In this document: piece after piece, positions 17,343 to 26,951 of the stretch | Layout: each line of letters opens with the position of its first letter | Position numbering within the stretch: the stretch's first letter is position 1 | NCBI RefSeq assembly: GCF_900112335.1 | Contig: NZ_FOLG01000001.1 | Span: 620,001-684,000, forward strand | DNA: 64,000 nt | Direction: 5' to 3' | Source: Tropicimonas isoalkanivorans | GTDB taxonomy: Bacteria > Pseudomonadota > Alphaproteobacteria > Rhodobacterales > Rhodobacteraceae | The notes under the pieces: model-generated | What the model saw: the letters and a program-made list of their open reading frames with translations, nothing else | Told to the model about the DNA's origin: nothing | Database searches by the model: none | Position numbers and translations under genes: made by a program

Positions 17343-20210
17343 TTATTCGGCGGCCAATCGCCCCGCGGCGCGCAACATGGGTTTCAGGTACTTGCCGGTG
17401 TGGCTCTCCGGCACATTGGCAACATCCTCCGGCGTCCCGGTGGCGACGACGGTGCCGCCCCCATCCCCACCCTCTGGGCCAATGTCGATGATCCAGTCGG
17501 CGGTCTTAATGACGTCCAGGTTGTGCTCGATCACGACCACCGTGTTCCCCTGCTCTACCAGTTCGTGGAGCACTTCCAACAGCTTGCGAACGTCTTCGAA
17601 ATGCAGCCCGGTGGTCGGCTCGTCGAGGATGTAAAGCGTCCGGCCCGTTGACCGCTTCGCCAGTTCCTTGCTGAGCTTCACCCGCTGGGCCTCGCCACCC
17701 GAAAGCGTTGTCGCCTGCTGCCCCACCTTGATGTAGCCGAGCCCCACGCGGACCAGTGCATCCATCTTTTCCCGGATGCTCGGCACCGCCTTGAAAAACT
17801 CCTGCGCATCCTCCACTGTCATATCAAGAACGTCCGCTATGCTCTTGCCCTTGAACTTGATTTCCAGCGTCTCGCGGTTGTAGCGCGCGCCGTGGCACGT
17901 CTCGCAGGTCACATAGACGTCCGGTAGGAAGTGCATCTCGATCTTGATGACACCGTCGCCCTGGCACGCCTCACACCGCCCACCCTTGACGTTGAAGCTG
18001 AATCGGCCGGGCTTGTAGCCCCGCGCCTTGGCCTCTGGGAGGCCGGCGAACCAGTCCCGGATCGGCGTGAAGGCACCGGTGTATGTCGCTGGATTCGATC
18101 GCGGAGTTCGCCCGATGGGGCGCTGGTCGATGTCGATCACCTTGTCGAGATGTTCCAACCCCTTGATGGTCTCGCAGGGCGCCGGCGTCTGCCGCGCCCC
18201 GTTGAGCCGCATGGAGGCGGTCTTGAACAGCGTCTCGATGGTCAGAGTGGACTTGCCGCCGCCCGAAACCCCCGTCACGCAGACGAATTTGCCGAGCGGA
18301 AAGTCCGCCGTCACCGACTTCAGGTTGTTACCGGTGGCCTTCACCACGGTGAGTTTCTTGCCATTCCCCTCACGCCGGATCTGGCTGACTGGGATTTCCC
18401 GTTTGCCGTTCAGATAGTCGCCAGTGATCGAGTCCGGGTTGTTCGCAATCTCCTCCGGCGTACCTTTCGCAACCACCTGCCCGCCATGCACGCCGGCACC
18501 CGGCCCGATGTCGAAGACGTAGTCAGCCTCGCGGATCGCTTCCTCGTCGTGCTCCACGACGATGACGGTATTCCCCTGGTCCCGCAGGTTCTTCAGGGTG
18601 CCGAGGAGACGGTCGTTGTCGCGCTGGTGCAGACCGATGGACGGCTCGTCCAGAACGTAGAGCACACCGGTCAGCCCCGACCCGATCTGGCTGGCCAACC
18701 GGATCCGCTGGCTCTCCCCGCCCGACAGCGTGCCCGCGTTGCGGGCCAGGGTCAGGTATTCCAGACCCACGTTGTTCAGGAACCCAAGACGCTCGCGGAT
18801 CTCCTTCAGGATCGCCCGCGCGATTTCGTTTTTCTGGCCCGAGAGGCTCTCCGGCACTGTCTCGATCCAGTCGAAGGCCTCGCGGATCGACATCTGGACG
18901 ACCTCGCCGACGTGCAGCCCCGCAATCTTCACCGCCAGCGCCTCCGGCCGCAAACGGTAGCCGCCGCATGAGCCGCAGGGCCTATTATTCTGATATCTCT
19001 CAAATTCCTCCCGAACCCAGCTCGAGTCCGTCTCCCGATAGCGGCGCTCCATATTGGGGATGACCCCTTCGAAGCTGCGCGTCACCTGATAAACCCGCCC
19101 GCCCTCGTCATACCGGAACAGGATCTCCTCCTTGCCGGAGCCGTAGAGAAAAACCTGTTGCACCTTTTCCGGGAGATCCTTCCAGCGAGCGTTCTTGTCG
19201 AACGAGAAATGCCGCGCGAGCGCCTCGATTGTCTGGAGAAAATATGGCGACTTTCCCTTGCGCCACGGCGCCAGCGCACCGTCGTAGACCTTCAGCGTCG
19301 CATCGGGCACAACCAGACGCTCGTCGAAAAACAGTTCCACCCCGAGTCCGTCACACACCGGACAGGCGCCGAAGGGGGCGTTGAAGGAAAACAGACGCGG
19401 CTCGATTTCAGGAATGGTGAAGCCGCTGACGGGACAGGCGAAGTTTTCCGAAAACGTGATCCGCTCCGGTTCGCCGTCTTCCTCTCTCGGCGCGGTCTCC
19501 AGAATGGCAATGCCGGAGGCGAGGTCCAGCGCGGTGCGGAAGCTGTCCGCCAACCGGGTCTCCATCCCCTCGCGCACGACGATCCGGTCCACCACCGCGT
19601 CAATGTCGTGCCGAAACTTCTTGTCGAGTTTGGGTGCGTCGTCGAGGTCGTGGAAGACGCCGTCCACCTTTACCCGTTGGAAGCCCTGCTTGCGGAGTTC
19701 CAGAAACTCCTTCCGGTACTCCCCCTTTCGGTCTCGAACGATTGGGGCGAGCAAATAGGCGCGCGTGCCCTCCTCCATCGCCATGACACGATCTACCATG
19801 TCCTGCACCTGCTGCGCCTCGATCGGCAGCCCGGTGGCCGGTGAATAGGGCGTGCCGACCCGGGCGAAAAGCAGGCGAAGGTAGTCGTAGATCTCCGTCA
19901 CCGTACCCACGGTGGAGCGGGGGTTCTTGGACGTGGTCTTCTGTTCGATGGAGATCGCGGGTGAGAGGCCCGTGATGTGATCCACATCCGGCTTTTCCAT
20001 CATGTCGAGAAACTGCCGGGCATAGGCCGAGAGCGACTCCACATATCGGCGCTGCCCTTCCGCGTAGATCGTGTCGAAAGCGAGCGAGGACTTGCCTGAA
20101 CCCGATAGCCCGGTGATCACCACCAGCTCGTCGCGGGGAATGTCCACGTCGATGCTCTTCAGGTTGTGCTCGCGCGCGCCGCGCACTTCGATGAACTTCT
20201 GTTCAGCCAT
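17343..20210 (-). CDS. uvrA: Excinuclease ABC subunit UvrA
   Basis: UvrA is the damage-recognition ATPase of nucleotide excision repair; it loads UvrB at lesions. The protein has 955 residues from the ATG at 20210 ([18 protein letters not shown]), the standard N-terminus; an in-frame extension to 20264 lacks support. Both ATPase halves are complete: Walker [10 protein letters not shown] and GVSGGGKST, signatures LSGGESQRI and LSGGEAQRV. Zinc-binding cysteine pairs are present (CPVC, CGSCGG, CEAC and CETC). No SOS box was recognised by eye upstream. Confidence 0.97.
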   Translation of the reverse strand: MAEQKFIEVRGAREHNLKSIDVDIPRDELVVITGLSGSGKSSLAFDTIYAEGQRRYVESLSAYARQFLDMMEKPDVDHITGLSPAISIEQKTTSKNPRSTVGTVTEIYDYLRLLFARVGTPYSPATGLPIEAQQVQDMVDRVMAMEEGTRAYLLAPIVRDRKGEYRKEFLELRKQGFQRVKVDGVFHDLDDAPKLDKKFRHDIDAVVDRIVVREGMETRLADSFRTALDLASGIAILETAPREEDGEPERITFSENFACPVSGFTIPEIEPRLFSFNAPFGACPVCDGLGVELFFDERLVVPDATLKVYDGALAPWRKGKSPYFLQTIEALARHFSFDKNARWKDLPEKVQQVFLYGSGKEEILFRYDEGGRVYQVTRSFEGVIPNMERRYRETDSSWVREEFERYQNNRPCGSCGGYRLRPEALAVKIAGLHVGEVVQMSIREAFDWIETVPESLSGQKNEIARAILKEIRERLGFLNNVGLEYLTLARNAGTLSGGESQRIRLASQIGSGLTGVLYVLDEPSIGLHQRDNDRLLGTLKNLRDQGNTVIVVEHDEEAIREADYVFDIGPGAGVHGGQVVAKGTPEEIANNPDSITGDYLNGKREIPVSQIRREGNGKKLTVVKATGNNLKSVTADFPLGKFVCVTGVSGGGKSTLTIETLFKTASMRLNGARQTPAPCETIKGLEHLDKVIDIDQRPIGRTPRSNPATYTGAFTPIRDWFAGLPEAKARGYKPGRFSFNVKGGRCEACQGDGVIKIEMHFLPDVYVTCETCHGARYNRETLEIKFKGKSIADVLDMTVEDAQEFFKAVPSIREKMDALVRVGLGYIKVGQQATTLSGGEAQRVKLSKELAKRSTGRTLYILDEPTTGLHFEDVRKLLEVLHELVEQGNTVVVIEHNLDVIKTADWIIDIGPEGGDGGGTVVATGTPEDVANVPESHTGKYLKPMLRAAGRLAAE

Positions 20211-20326
20211 GTCCCACCCCGTGACGGATGGGACACAGATAAGCGAGACGCGTGGATTCTCCAATCGGAAAGTGAGAACAAAAGGTAAACAACCGCCGAT
20301 CGAGGCGGATCGGCGCCAGCGGAACG

Positions 20327-20361
20327 CAAAACGCCGCTCCCGCAGGCAGCGGAAACGGCGT
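20327..20361 (-). terminator. Terminator of the glycine-zipper lipoprotein gene
   Basis: On the minus strand ACGCCG and CGGCGT (20356-20361 and 20331-20336) pair around a structured loop and are followed by TTTT. It lies 40 nt beyond the stop of the lipoprotein gene. Confidence 0.6.
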
Positions 20362-20401
20362 CATCAAGATACTCAAATTGGCCGGAAGCCCGGCCTGCGC
20401 C

Positions 20402-20608
20402 TTAGCGCGCGTTGGCCCCCACGGCCGCCCCACCGGCTGCGCCCAACGCCGTCATCGCGGTCTTGCCTTTGCCGCTACCGAACTGGTTGCCGATGGCACC
20501 ACCAACGACAGCGCCGGTCGCCGCGTTGACGCCCTGGCTGTCCGTGCAGGCCGCAACGGAGGTCAGGAGGAGAAGGCCGATCGCAACGGCGGAGAGTGAA
20601 CGAGTCAT
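20402..20608 (-). CDS. Small glycine-zipper lipoprotein
   Basis: This 68-residue protein has a lipoprotein signal peptide with a lipobox ending at Cys21 (TSVAAC), so the mature form is about 48 residues and membrane-anchored. The rest is a glycine-zipper ([16 protein letters not shown], then [13 protein letters not shown]), similar to the Gly-zipper_2/OmpA-like small lipoproteins of the outer membrane. Such proteins are common envelope components with no defined enzymatic role. It has its own terminator and is monocistronic. Confidence 0.78.
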   Translation of the reverse strand: MTRSLSAVAIGLLLLTSVAACTDSQGVNAATGAVVGGAIGNQFGSGKGKTAMTALGAAGGAAVGANAR

Positions 20609-20896
20609 GATAAGGAGTTTTCCTCTTTTTGCTGCTTCGACCCAACCCGTACCCGAAAGACCACGCGCGTCAAGCTAAGACACGTCGAGAGGCCCCGTTC
20701 GGCTGAGACGCGCCGGTGAACTGAGGCGTTTAGCTTTGCGCGCTATCGCCTTGAGAACGCCGCCGTTATCGTCAATGCGGCTGCTAACGAGGCTGCGGCC
20801 CCATGGGTACCCGCTGCGCGTCAATCGGGTCGGCGCCCGGTCGGGTCCGGAACCTTTGACCGGCCCGGGCGATGTCCTTCAACACAAGGAGGCCCC

Positions 20897-21238
20897 ATGA
20901 GCGAACGGACGGAAAACGAACGCAAGGACATCCGAAAGGACTTCCGCGAAGCGGTCAACATGAGCCCGTCGGAGCTGGAGGACTGGCTGGACACCGAGGA
21001 GTCCAAATCGGTGGGTGACAGCGAGGATGGCGAAAGCACGGGGCACAAGTCCGGCCGGCGCATCGTCGAGATCAAGCGCAAGACCGTCGACGAGTTGACC
21101 GAGGATGACCACGACTGGATGAAAAAGGTGGTGGGGTACGTTAACCGCCACCTCGCCCAGGGAGGCCCGGACGAGGATGTGGAGCATTCGCGCTGGCGAT
21201 ACAGCCTGATGAACTGGGGTCACGACCCGCTCATCTGA
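20897..21238 (+). CDS. DUF3140 family protein
   Basis: This 113-residue soluble, highly charged protein matches the DUF3140 family, with a helical N-terminal block (FREAVNMSPSELEDWLDTEES) and a C-terminal block DDHDWMKKVVGYVNRHLAQ ending in SLMNWGHDP. The family is uncharacterised; some members sit next to DNA-binding or stress genes. The ATG has a perfect AAGGAGG ribosome site. It converges with lpdA with only 9 nt between the stops. Confidence 0.85.
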   Translation: MSERTENERKDIRKDFREAVNMSPSELEDWLDTEESKSVGDSEDGESTGHKSGRRIVEIKRKTVDELTEDDHDWMKKVVGYVNRHLAQGGPDEDVEHSRWRYSLMNWGHDPLI

Positions 21239-21247
21239 GGCCGCTGC

Positions 21248-22642
21248 CTACATGTGGATCACGCGGCCGTAGGCATCCAGCACGCTCTCGTGCATCATCT
21301 CGCTGAGCGTCGGGTGCGGGAAGACCGTCTCCATCAGCTCGGCCTCCGTGGTCTCCAGCGTCTTGCCGACGACGTAGCCCTGGATCAGTTCCGTCACTTC
21401 GGCTCCGACCATGTGAGCGCCCAAAAGCTCGCCGGTCTTTGCATCGAAAATGGTCTTGATCATCCCCTCGGGTTCGCCGAGCGCAATCGCTTTGCCGTTG
21501 CCGATGAAGGGGAAGCGGCCGACCTTGACCTCGTAGCCTTCTTCCTTGGCCTTCGCCTCGGTCAGGCCAACGCTGGCCACCTGCGGCTGGCAATACGTGC
21601 AGCCCGCGATGGACCCCGGTTTGATCGGGTGCGCGTTTTTGCCGGCGATCAGTTCGGCCACCATGACACCCTCGTGACTCGCCTTGTGCGCCAGCCACGG
21701 GGCGCCCGCGATATCGCCAATGGCATAGAGGCCGTCGACCCCCGTGCGGCAATATTCGTCCGTCACCACGTGGGTCCGGTCGATCTTCACCCCCAGTTCT
21801 TCCAGGCCGAGGTTCTCGACATTGCCGACGATGCCGACGGCGGAGATCACGGTGTCGAACTCGACCTTCTCCACCTTGCCGCCGGTCTCGATGTGAGCCA
21901 CGACCTTGTCGTCCGAACGGTCCAGTTGCTTGACCATGGACTTCTCGAGAATGCGCATCCCCTGCTTGGTGAATTGCTTCTTGGCGAAGGCGGAAATTTC
22001 CGCGTCCTCCACCGGCAGAACACGGTCCAGCACCTCGACCACGGTGGTCTCGGCACCGAGGGTGTTGTAGAAGCTCGCGAATTCGATGCCGATGGCACCG
22101 GAACCGATGACCAGCAATTTCTTGGGCATATGCGGCGGCACCAGCGCGGTCTTGTACGTCCAGACCCGCTTGCCGTCTCCTTCCAGCCCGGGCAATTCCC
22201 GAGCGCGTGCGCCGGTGGCCACCACGATGGCCTTTGCGGAGAGCTCTTCGGTGCCCTTCTCGGTCTTGACCGTGACCTTGCCCTTCCCGGCCAGCTTCGC
22301 CTCGCCCATGATCGTCGTCACCTTGTTCTTCTTGAACAGGTGCCCGATGCCGTTGGTGAGCTGCTTGGCGACGCCGCGAGAGCGCTTCACCACCGCGTCG
22401 AGATCGTAGCCGAACTTCTCCGCCGACAGGCCAAAGTCCTTGGCCCGCTCCATCAGGTGAAAGACTTCCGCGGACCGAAGCAGCGCCTTGGTGGGAATGC
22501 AGCCCCAGTTGAGGCAAATCCCGCCCAGGTGCTCGCGTTCCACGCAAGCGACCTTCAGGCCAAGCTGCGCTCCCCGGATCGCCGCCACATAGCCGCCTGG
22601 CCCCGCGCCGATCACGATCATGTCGAATGTCTGGTCTGCCAT
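21248..22642 (-). CDS. lpdA: Dihydrolipoyl dehydrogenase (E3)
   Basis: This FAD flavoprotein reoxidises dihydrolipoamide for 2-oxoacid dehydrogenase and glycine-cleavage complexes. The 464-residue protein starts at 22642 (MADQTFDMIVIGAGPGGY, FAD Rossmann loop), with a GGAGGGG ribosome site. The redox-active disulfide is Cys43-Cys48 in GGICLNWGC, the NAD loop is IGSGAIGIEFASF, and the His-Glu dyad is in HPTLSEMMHE. No E1 or E2 genes lie alongside, so it is either a second E3 copy or a stand-alone locus; which complex it serves cannot be read here. Confidence 0.95.
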   Translation of the reverse strand: MADQTFDMIVIGAGPGGYVAAIRGAQLGLKVACVEREHLGGICLNWGCIPTKALLRSAEVFHLMERAKDFGLSAEKFGYDLDAVVKRSRGVAKQLTNGIGHLFKKNKVTTIMGEAKLAGKGKVTVKTEKGTEELSAKAIVVATGARARELPGLEGDGKRVWTYKTALVPPHMPKKLLVIGSGAIGIEFASFYNTLGAETTVVEVLDRVLPVEDAEISAFAKKQFTKQGMRILEKSMVKQLDRSDDKVVAHIETGGKVEKVEFDTVISAVGIVGNVENLGLEELGVKIDRTHVVTDEYCRTGVDGLYAIGDIAGAPWLAHKASHEGVMVAELIAGKNAHPIKPGSIAGCTYCQPQVASVGLTEAKAKEEGYEVKVGRFPFIGNGKAIALGEPEGMIKTIFDAKTGELLGAHMVGAEVTELIQGYVVGKTLETTEAELMETVFPHPTLSEMMHESVLDAYGRVIHM

Positions 22643-22890
22643 CTGGGGCCCCTCCGCGCTCAAAATTGGTTCAGCATTAAACTATTTAATCCGGCGCGCG
22701 AAGCCCTCGCTGCGGCTAATCGGCACCCGCGGGTCGAATTCCGTCATGTCGCCCACGCATAGCTCACGGCGCTGCGCGAATAACTCGCCGGTCGAACTCA
22801 CGCGACGGTCCGTCCGCCGACACGGACCGTGCCATGCAACTCAGCCTGCCGAACGGCAACGAACTGCCGCTCCTTGGGCGGGCGGCGGTT

Positions 22891-22924
22891 CGTGGAGGCG
22901 CCGCCGTCCAGCGGCGCCTCCACG
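22891..22924 (-). terminator. Long perfect hairpin after the DUF924 gene
   Basis: A 14-bp perfect stem (CGTGGAGGCGCCGC and its complement) with a CGTCCA-type 6-nt loop begins 4 nt beyond the DUF924 stop. No U-tract follows, so termination is inferred from stem strength and position. Confidence 0.5.
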
Positions 22925-22927
22925 GCA

Positions 22928-23518
22928 TCACGCCGTGCTTGCGGGCGCGCAGCCCTTCAGGAATTCCGCGTAGCCGTTGTTCTCCAGATACTCCGCCTCG
23001 CCCGGCAGCGTCAGGCGCCCGAGCGCCTTGTTGCGCCCAGGGAAGCGGCCGAAGCGGCGGATCACCTGGCGGTGCGCGCAGGCGTGGCGGAGATTCTCGG
23101 CCCCGGTATCCGGCATGCGCTCGACGATCAGGCGAACGGCACGGTCCTGGTCCCCGAGGTTCTCGGAGTGCACGAGCGGCAGGTAGAAGAACTGCCGACC
23201 CGGCTCGGGCACGCACAGGTCCCACCGGCGGTCGATCGCCATCTTCGCCGCCGACCGCGCCAAGGCGTCGGTTTCGAAGGCGCGTGCCTGGCCGCGGAAC
23301 ATGTTGCGCGGGAACTGGTCGGTGAGGATCAAGAAGCCGAAGGTCCCGGGTGCGTCGTGGCACCAATCGTGCAGGTCACCCCGGTGGGCGGCTTCCCAGG
23401 CGTCCTGGAAGTCCTTGCGAATCCGCTCGTCCAGATCTTCGGAGACCTCGTACCAGCCCTTCGGGCCCACCTCCTCGATCCAGAAGCGGGAGATTTCCTG
23501 CGGTGTTGCGTCCACCAT
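22928..23518 (-). CDS. DUF924 family protein
   Basis: This 196-residue soluble protein matches DUF924, an all-helical family with a tetratricopeptide-like fold and no assigned activity. Family blocks seen are FWIEEVGPKGWYE near the N-terminus, the very conserved LILTDQFPRNMFRG, FFYLPLVHSENLGDQ and RFGRFPGRNKALGR. Length is typical. It lies 45 nt downstream of the MFS gene on the same strand and may be co-transcribed with it. Confidence 0.87.
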   Translation of the reverse strand: MVDATPQEISRFWIEEVGPKGWYEVSEDLDERIRKDFQDAWEAAHRGDLHDWCHDAPGTFGFLILTDQFPRNMFRGQARAFETDALARSAAKMAIDRRWDLCVPEPGRQFFYLPLVHSENLGDQDRAVRLIVERMPDTGAENLRHACAHRQVIRRFGRFPGRNKALGRLTLPGEAEYLENNGYAEFLKGCAPASTA

Positions 23519-23563
23519 GTTTTTTCCTTTCGTAATTGCGGACGGAGTATTCTCTCGGGCCGA

Positions 23564-24853
23564 TCAGCCCCACTGCCCCGTGCCTTTGCTGTCGACCTCT
23601 GCCTCGGTGCCGGCCTCCTGGGCCGTCTCGATGAACACCTCTTGAGCAACCTCAACCGCAACGGGCGATGCCGTCGGCAGCACCGGCGCGTAGCTGACGG
23701 TTGCATCCACCGGAACCGCTTCGCTCTGCGTCATCCGCCATCCGGCATAGGCCGCGAGCGTGGAACACAAGACGGCGAGGAACAAAAAGAAGCCCTCCGG
23801 CCCGGCAACCCCCATGATCCAGCCGGTGACCAGCGGCCCGGCAACGGCCCCGACGCCGTTGATGAAGACGAGCCCGGCAGACGCCCCTGCCATTTCCTCG
23901 TAATCGAGATGATCGTTCACGTAGGCCAGCAACAGAGCGTAGAGGGGGGTGGCTGCGCCGCCGATGAAAAAAGCCGCTGCGAGAAGCGCGGCGAAGCTTT
24001 GGTCCATGGCCATCGCCAGCGACGAAGCGACGGCTCCCAGAACGGAAATCGCCAGAACCAGCCCGCGGCGATCCACCCGGTCGGACAGCCAGCCAATGGG
24101 ATACTGCATGACCATCCCGCCGAGATAGATGGCGGCGACGAACGCCGAGATCTCTGGCACGGCCATGCCGGCCTGCGCTCCGTAGACCGATGCCATGCCG
24201 TAAAGCGCGGAGAACACGCCACCCAGCAGGAAGATCCCAACGAAGCCGAGTTGCGAGCTTTGCCACAGCCTGCGCAGGCTCATCGGCTTGGAGGTCTCGA
24301 AGGCCGGCGTTGGCTGCACCGCCAGAAGGATCGGCGCGAAGGACACAGAGACCAGCACCGACGGCACGATGAAGAGCGCAAATCCCGACGGGTCCCCGAA
24401 GAGCAACAGCCCCTGGGCCGCAACGAGGCCGGCCATCTGCACGATCAAATAGAGCGACAGTGCCTGGCCACGGCGGTCGTTCGTTACCGCGTTGTTGAGC
24501 CAGCTTTCGGAGGTGACGTAGACCGCGGACAGGCAAAATCCCATCAACATGCGCCCGACCGTCCAGGCCACCGGGTTGGCGACGAGCGGGTAGAGGATCA
24601 GAATCGCCGACACCATGGAACCGAGTGCTGCGAAGACGCGGATATGACCGACCCGCCGGATCAGTTCTGGCGCCATACGGGAGCCGCCCAGAAAGCCGAG
24701 GAAGTAGGCGGACATGACGATGGACATGGAGAAGGTCGAGAACCCCTCGATACTGCCACGAATGCCGAGCAGCGTGGCCTGCACGCCGTTCCCGACCATC
24801 AACAGAAGGATTCCGAACAAGAGGGCCCAGGTCCCCGAGATCACTTTCAGCAT
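23564..24853 (-). CDS. Major facilitator superfamily transporter (YcaD-like)
   Basis: This 429-residue membrane protein has twelve predicted hydrophobic segments and MFS landmarks: an N-terminal helix pair (LLLMVGNGVQATLLGIRG), GRMLMGFCLSAVYVTSESWLN, which resembles the YcaD/UMF1-type drug and metabolite exporters, and a Pro/Val-rich cytoplasmic tail. Substrate is unknown. A GAAGGTG purine stretch precedes the ATG. It probably leads a two-gene unit with DUF924, and its promoter shares the 440-bp region with the acetyltransferase leader. Confidence 0.85.
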   Translation of the reverse strand: MLKVISGTWALLFGILLLMVGNGVQATLLGIRGSIEGFSTFSMSIVMSAYFLGFLGGSRMAPELIRRVGHIRVFAALGSMVSAILILYPLVANPVAWTVGRMLMGFCLSAVYVTSESWLNNAVTNDRRGQALSLYLIVQMAGLVAAQGLLLFGDPSGFALFIVPSVLVSVSFAPILLAVQPTPAFETSKPMSLRRLWQSSQLGFVGIFLLGGVFSALYGMASVYGAQAGMAVPEISAFVAAIYLGGMVMQYPIGWLSDRVDRRGLVLAISVLGAVASSLAMAMDQSFAALLAAAFFIGGAATPLYALLLAYVNDHLDYEEMAGASAGLVFINGVGAVAGPLVTGWIMGVAGPEGFFLFLAVLCSTLAAYAGWRMTQSEAVPVDATVSYAPVLPTASPVAVEVAQEVFIETAQEAGTEAEVDSKGTGQWG

Positions 24854-25127
24854 TCAGCACCTTCTACGGTCCGCACCGCCGCTCCAGCCGAGTCGGCATT
24901 ATCGCGGCCCGCTTTAAAACGAGGCGGCGCTCGGACGAAAGGGAAAGCTTTGCCGCGACGCGGCAACCCACATGCGTGCTGGCGCCGCACCGCCGCCTCG
25001 AGCGGCCACACGTCCCTTTGGCGTCGCGCTGAACGCGGTTTCGGCGCGACGTGGGCGCCTGCGGCGGCATTCCGCCAATGACACGGGCGCCACACCGGAA
25101 CGATTTCGTTTGACGGAGGCACGCGCA
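24854..25127. other. Intergenic region upstream of MFS gene and aromatic leader
   Basis: No gene is supported here. It must hold the promoters of the leftward MFS gene and of the rightward leader-acetyltransferase unit, but I could not place convincing -35/-10 boxes. GGAGG at 25115-25119 is the ribosome site for the leader peptide. Confidence 0.5.
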
Positions 25128-25193
25128 TTGCGCAGAACTGCCGCCATGACACGCGTCGCCGCCTCCAGCTTTTATTGGACCCGCACCACATAG
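25128..25193 (+). CDS. Leader peptide with consecutive Phe-Tyr-Trp codons
   Basis: A 21-codon frame runs from TTG at 25128 (GGAGG at 25115-25119, 8-nt spacing) to TAG at 25191-25193; a shorter version begins at ATG 25146 but has no ribosome site. It reads MTRVAASSFYWTRTT at its C-terminus, with TTT-TAT-TGG at 25170-25178. Three different aromatic codons in a row, 12 codons before an intrinsic terminator, are the hallmark of a translation-coupled attenuator. Such leaders normally control aromatic amino acid biosynthesis; here the next gene is a GNAT acetyltransferase. The peptide itself need not have a function. Confidence 0.7.
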   Translation: MRRTAAMTRVAASSFYWTRTT

Positions 25194-25224
25194 GCGCGGC
25201 CGGTGATGTCATTCCACACACACG

Positions 25225-25248
25225 AAAGCCGCCACGAGCGGCTTTTTT
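25225..25248 (+). terminator. Attenuator terminator of the aromatic leader
   Basis: The stem AAAGCCGC / GCGGCTTT (25225-25232 and 25238-25245) has a CACGA loop and runs into TTTTTT. It is the only structure in the window combining a stem and full U-tract in front of a gene, 45 nt upstream of the acetyltransferase. GCGGC at 25196-25200 can pair either with GCCGC in the leader (25158-25162) or with the terminator's 5' arm (25228-25232), giving terminator and antiterminator states. Confidence 0.8.
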
Positions 25249-25293
25249 CATCTTCGGCGCTTCGTGGCGGCAGCCACATGAGGAGACTGGAAG

Positions 25294-25800
25294 ATGCAAA
25301 ACATGGCGACGACAGCGCACCCGGTGCGCATTCGGCGTGCCGAGCGCGGCGATGCGCCGGCCCTCTTGCGGATGGTGGCGGCCCTGGCTGAGCATCATGG
25401 CGACATCGCGACCCTGACACCGCGCGCGCTGGAACGAGATCTCTTCGGTCCGTCGGCCTGCGCCAGCGCGCTTCTGGCGCTCAACGGGACGGACGCGGTG
25501 GGATATGCCGTCCTCTCCAGTTCTCCACGGCTTCACTCGGGGCGCCGTGTGATGGAGGTGCACCACCTTTTCGTCGACAGCGCGCACCGGGGCACCGGAG
25601 TGGGGCGCAGGCTGATGGCCGCCGCAGTGGTTGAGGCGCGACGGCAGGACTGCGGCGAGTTGGAAGTCGGCACGGACGCGGAGAATGCGCGCGCACAGGC
25701 GATCTATGGCTCGCTCGGATTTGCACCCCGGTCCCCGCGCGGTCCCCGCTTCGCGCTTTCGCTGCCTGCGGCGGGCACCTTGCCGGAAGGCTGGATCTGA
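25294..25800 (+). CDS. GNAT family N-acetyltransferase under leader control
   Basis: This 168-residue protein has one GNAT domain, with the acetyl-CoA pyrophosphate loop RGTGVGRRL after the beta4 strand VHHLFVDSAH and the conserved C-terminal AQAIYGSLGF. The front part (RIRRAERGDAPALLRMVAALAE) is like the diamine/thialysine acetyltransferase branch, but that does not fix the substrate. It lies just past the aromatic leader and terminator, so its expression should rise when charged Phe, Tyr or Trp tRNA is scarce. Acetylation of an aromatic amino acid or analogue is a speculation from that context. Confidence 0.85.
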   Translation: MQNMATTAHPVRIRRAERGDAPALLRMVAALAEHHGDIATLTPRALERDLFGPSACASALLALNGTDAVGYAVLSSSPRLHSGRRVMEVHHLFVDSAHRGTGVGRRLMAAAVVEARRQDCGELEVGTDAENARAQAIYGSLGFAPRSPRGPRFALSLPAAGTLPEGWI

Positions 25801-25836
25801 GGCGCGGACAGGAGGGGGCATTCTGCCCCCCGCGCC
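25801..25836. terminator. Hairpin between convergent GNAT and queA genes
   Basis: GGGGGC-ATTCT-GCCCCC is nested inside GGCGCG / CGCGCC, immediately after the GNAT stop. No U-tract follows. Probably terminates the acetyltransferase mRNA. Confidence 0.45.
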
Positions 25837-25899
25837 TGGCGGCGCTCCCCCCTGAGGATATTTTCCGACACAAGAAGCCGGTGGGGACGGACCTAGGAC

Positions 25900-26946
25900 T
25901 CAGGGCAGCAAGAGAGACGCGTCGCCGTAGGAAAAGAAGCGATACCGCTGAGCGACAGCGTGGGCGTAGACCTGCATCATCCGCTCCCGCCCCATGAGTG
26001 CGGAGACGAGCATCATCAGGGTGGATTTCGGCAAGTGAAAATTCGTCATCAGCGCATCGGTGGCCCGGAACCGATGGCCGGGGCGGATGAAAATGTCGGT
26101 GTCCCCCCGGAAGGCGGCCAGTCCGTCATCGGTCGCGGCCGTTTCCAGCAGGCGGCAGGCGGTGGTGCCGACGGGGATGATGCGCCCGCCTGCAGCGCGG
26201 GTGGCGTTGACCTCGTCCGCGGCCTGTTCGGAGACCTCGCCCCACTCCGCGTGCATCCGGTGGCGGCTGACATCATCAGTCTTGACCGGCAGGAACGTTC
26301 CCGCGCCCACGTGGAGGGTGACCTCGGTGAAGTCCACGCCCATTTCAGCGATGCGTTGCAGAAGCGGCCGGTCGAAATGCAGGCTCGCGGTCGGCGCGGC
26401 GACGGCGCCGGAGTGGCGGGCGAAGACGGTCTGGTAGTCCGTCCGGTCTCGGTCGTCGGCGGGGCGGCGGGCGGAGATGTAGGGCGGCAGGGGCATTGCC
26501 CCGGCGGACTCCAGCGCCGCCTGGAACGCATCCCCCTCGAGCGCGAAGGCGAGTGCAAGCTGCCCTTCCGCGCGGGACAGGACGCGCGCCGAGAAGCCGG
26601 GGCCGAAGTGGATCTCCTCGCCGTCCCGCACCTTTTTGGCGGGCTTGGCGAGCGCAGACCATGTGCCGTCACTCCGAGGCTCCAGCAGAGTGATCTCGAT
26701 ACGGGCCTCGGTTTCGCCCTCCACCCCTGCCCTTCGCCGAACGCCGGACAGGCGCGCGGGGATCACGCGGGTGTTGTTCAGCACGAGCCTGTCGCCGGGG
26801 CGCAGGAAGTCCGGCAGGTCGCGCACGTGGGCGTCCGTGAGCCGGTCCGGCCGCGCGACGAGAAGGCGGGCGGAGCTGCGCGGGCTGGCCGGGCGGGTGG
26901 CGATCAGTTCATCCGGGAGGGCGAAGTCGAAGTCCGAAAGGCGCAT
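25900..26946 (-). CDS. queA: tRNA preQ1(34) S-adenosylmethionine ribosyltransferase-isomerase
   Basis: QueA moves the ribosyl part of SAM onto preQ1 in tRNA, making epoxyqueuosine in the wobble position. The protein starts at the ATG at 26946 ([20 protein letters not shown], the family N-terminus) with a GGGGGGTGAG ribosome site. A GTG three codons upstream would overlap the previous stop. Diagnostic blocks are [35 protein letters not shown] and [12 protein letters not shown]. It directly follows the AsmA-like gene and is probably co-transcribed. Confidence 0.95.
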   Translation of the reverse strand: MRLSDFDFALPDELIATRPASPRSSARLLVARPDRLTDAHVRDLPDFLRPGDRLVLNNTRVIPARLSGVRRRAGVEGETEARIEITLLEPRSDGTWSALAKPAKKVRDGEEIHFGPGFSARVLSRAEGQLALAFALEGDAFQAALESAGAMPLPPYISARRPADDRDRTDYQTVFARHSGAVAAPTASLHFDRPLLQRIAEMGVDFTEVTLHVGAGTFLPVKTDDVSRHRMHAEWGEVSEQAADEVNATRAAGGRIIPVGTTACRLLETAATDDGLAAFRGDTDIFIRPGHRFRATDALMTNFHLPKSTLMMLVSALMGRERMMQVYAHAVAQRYRFFSYGDASLLLP

Positions 26947-26951
26947 GCGGC

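Noticed and set aside
22829-25081. A 750-codon plus-strand frame across the DUF924 and MFS genes
   Set aside because: Antisense to two recognised genes; His/Arg/Gln-rich without motifs.
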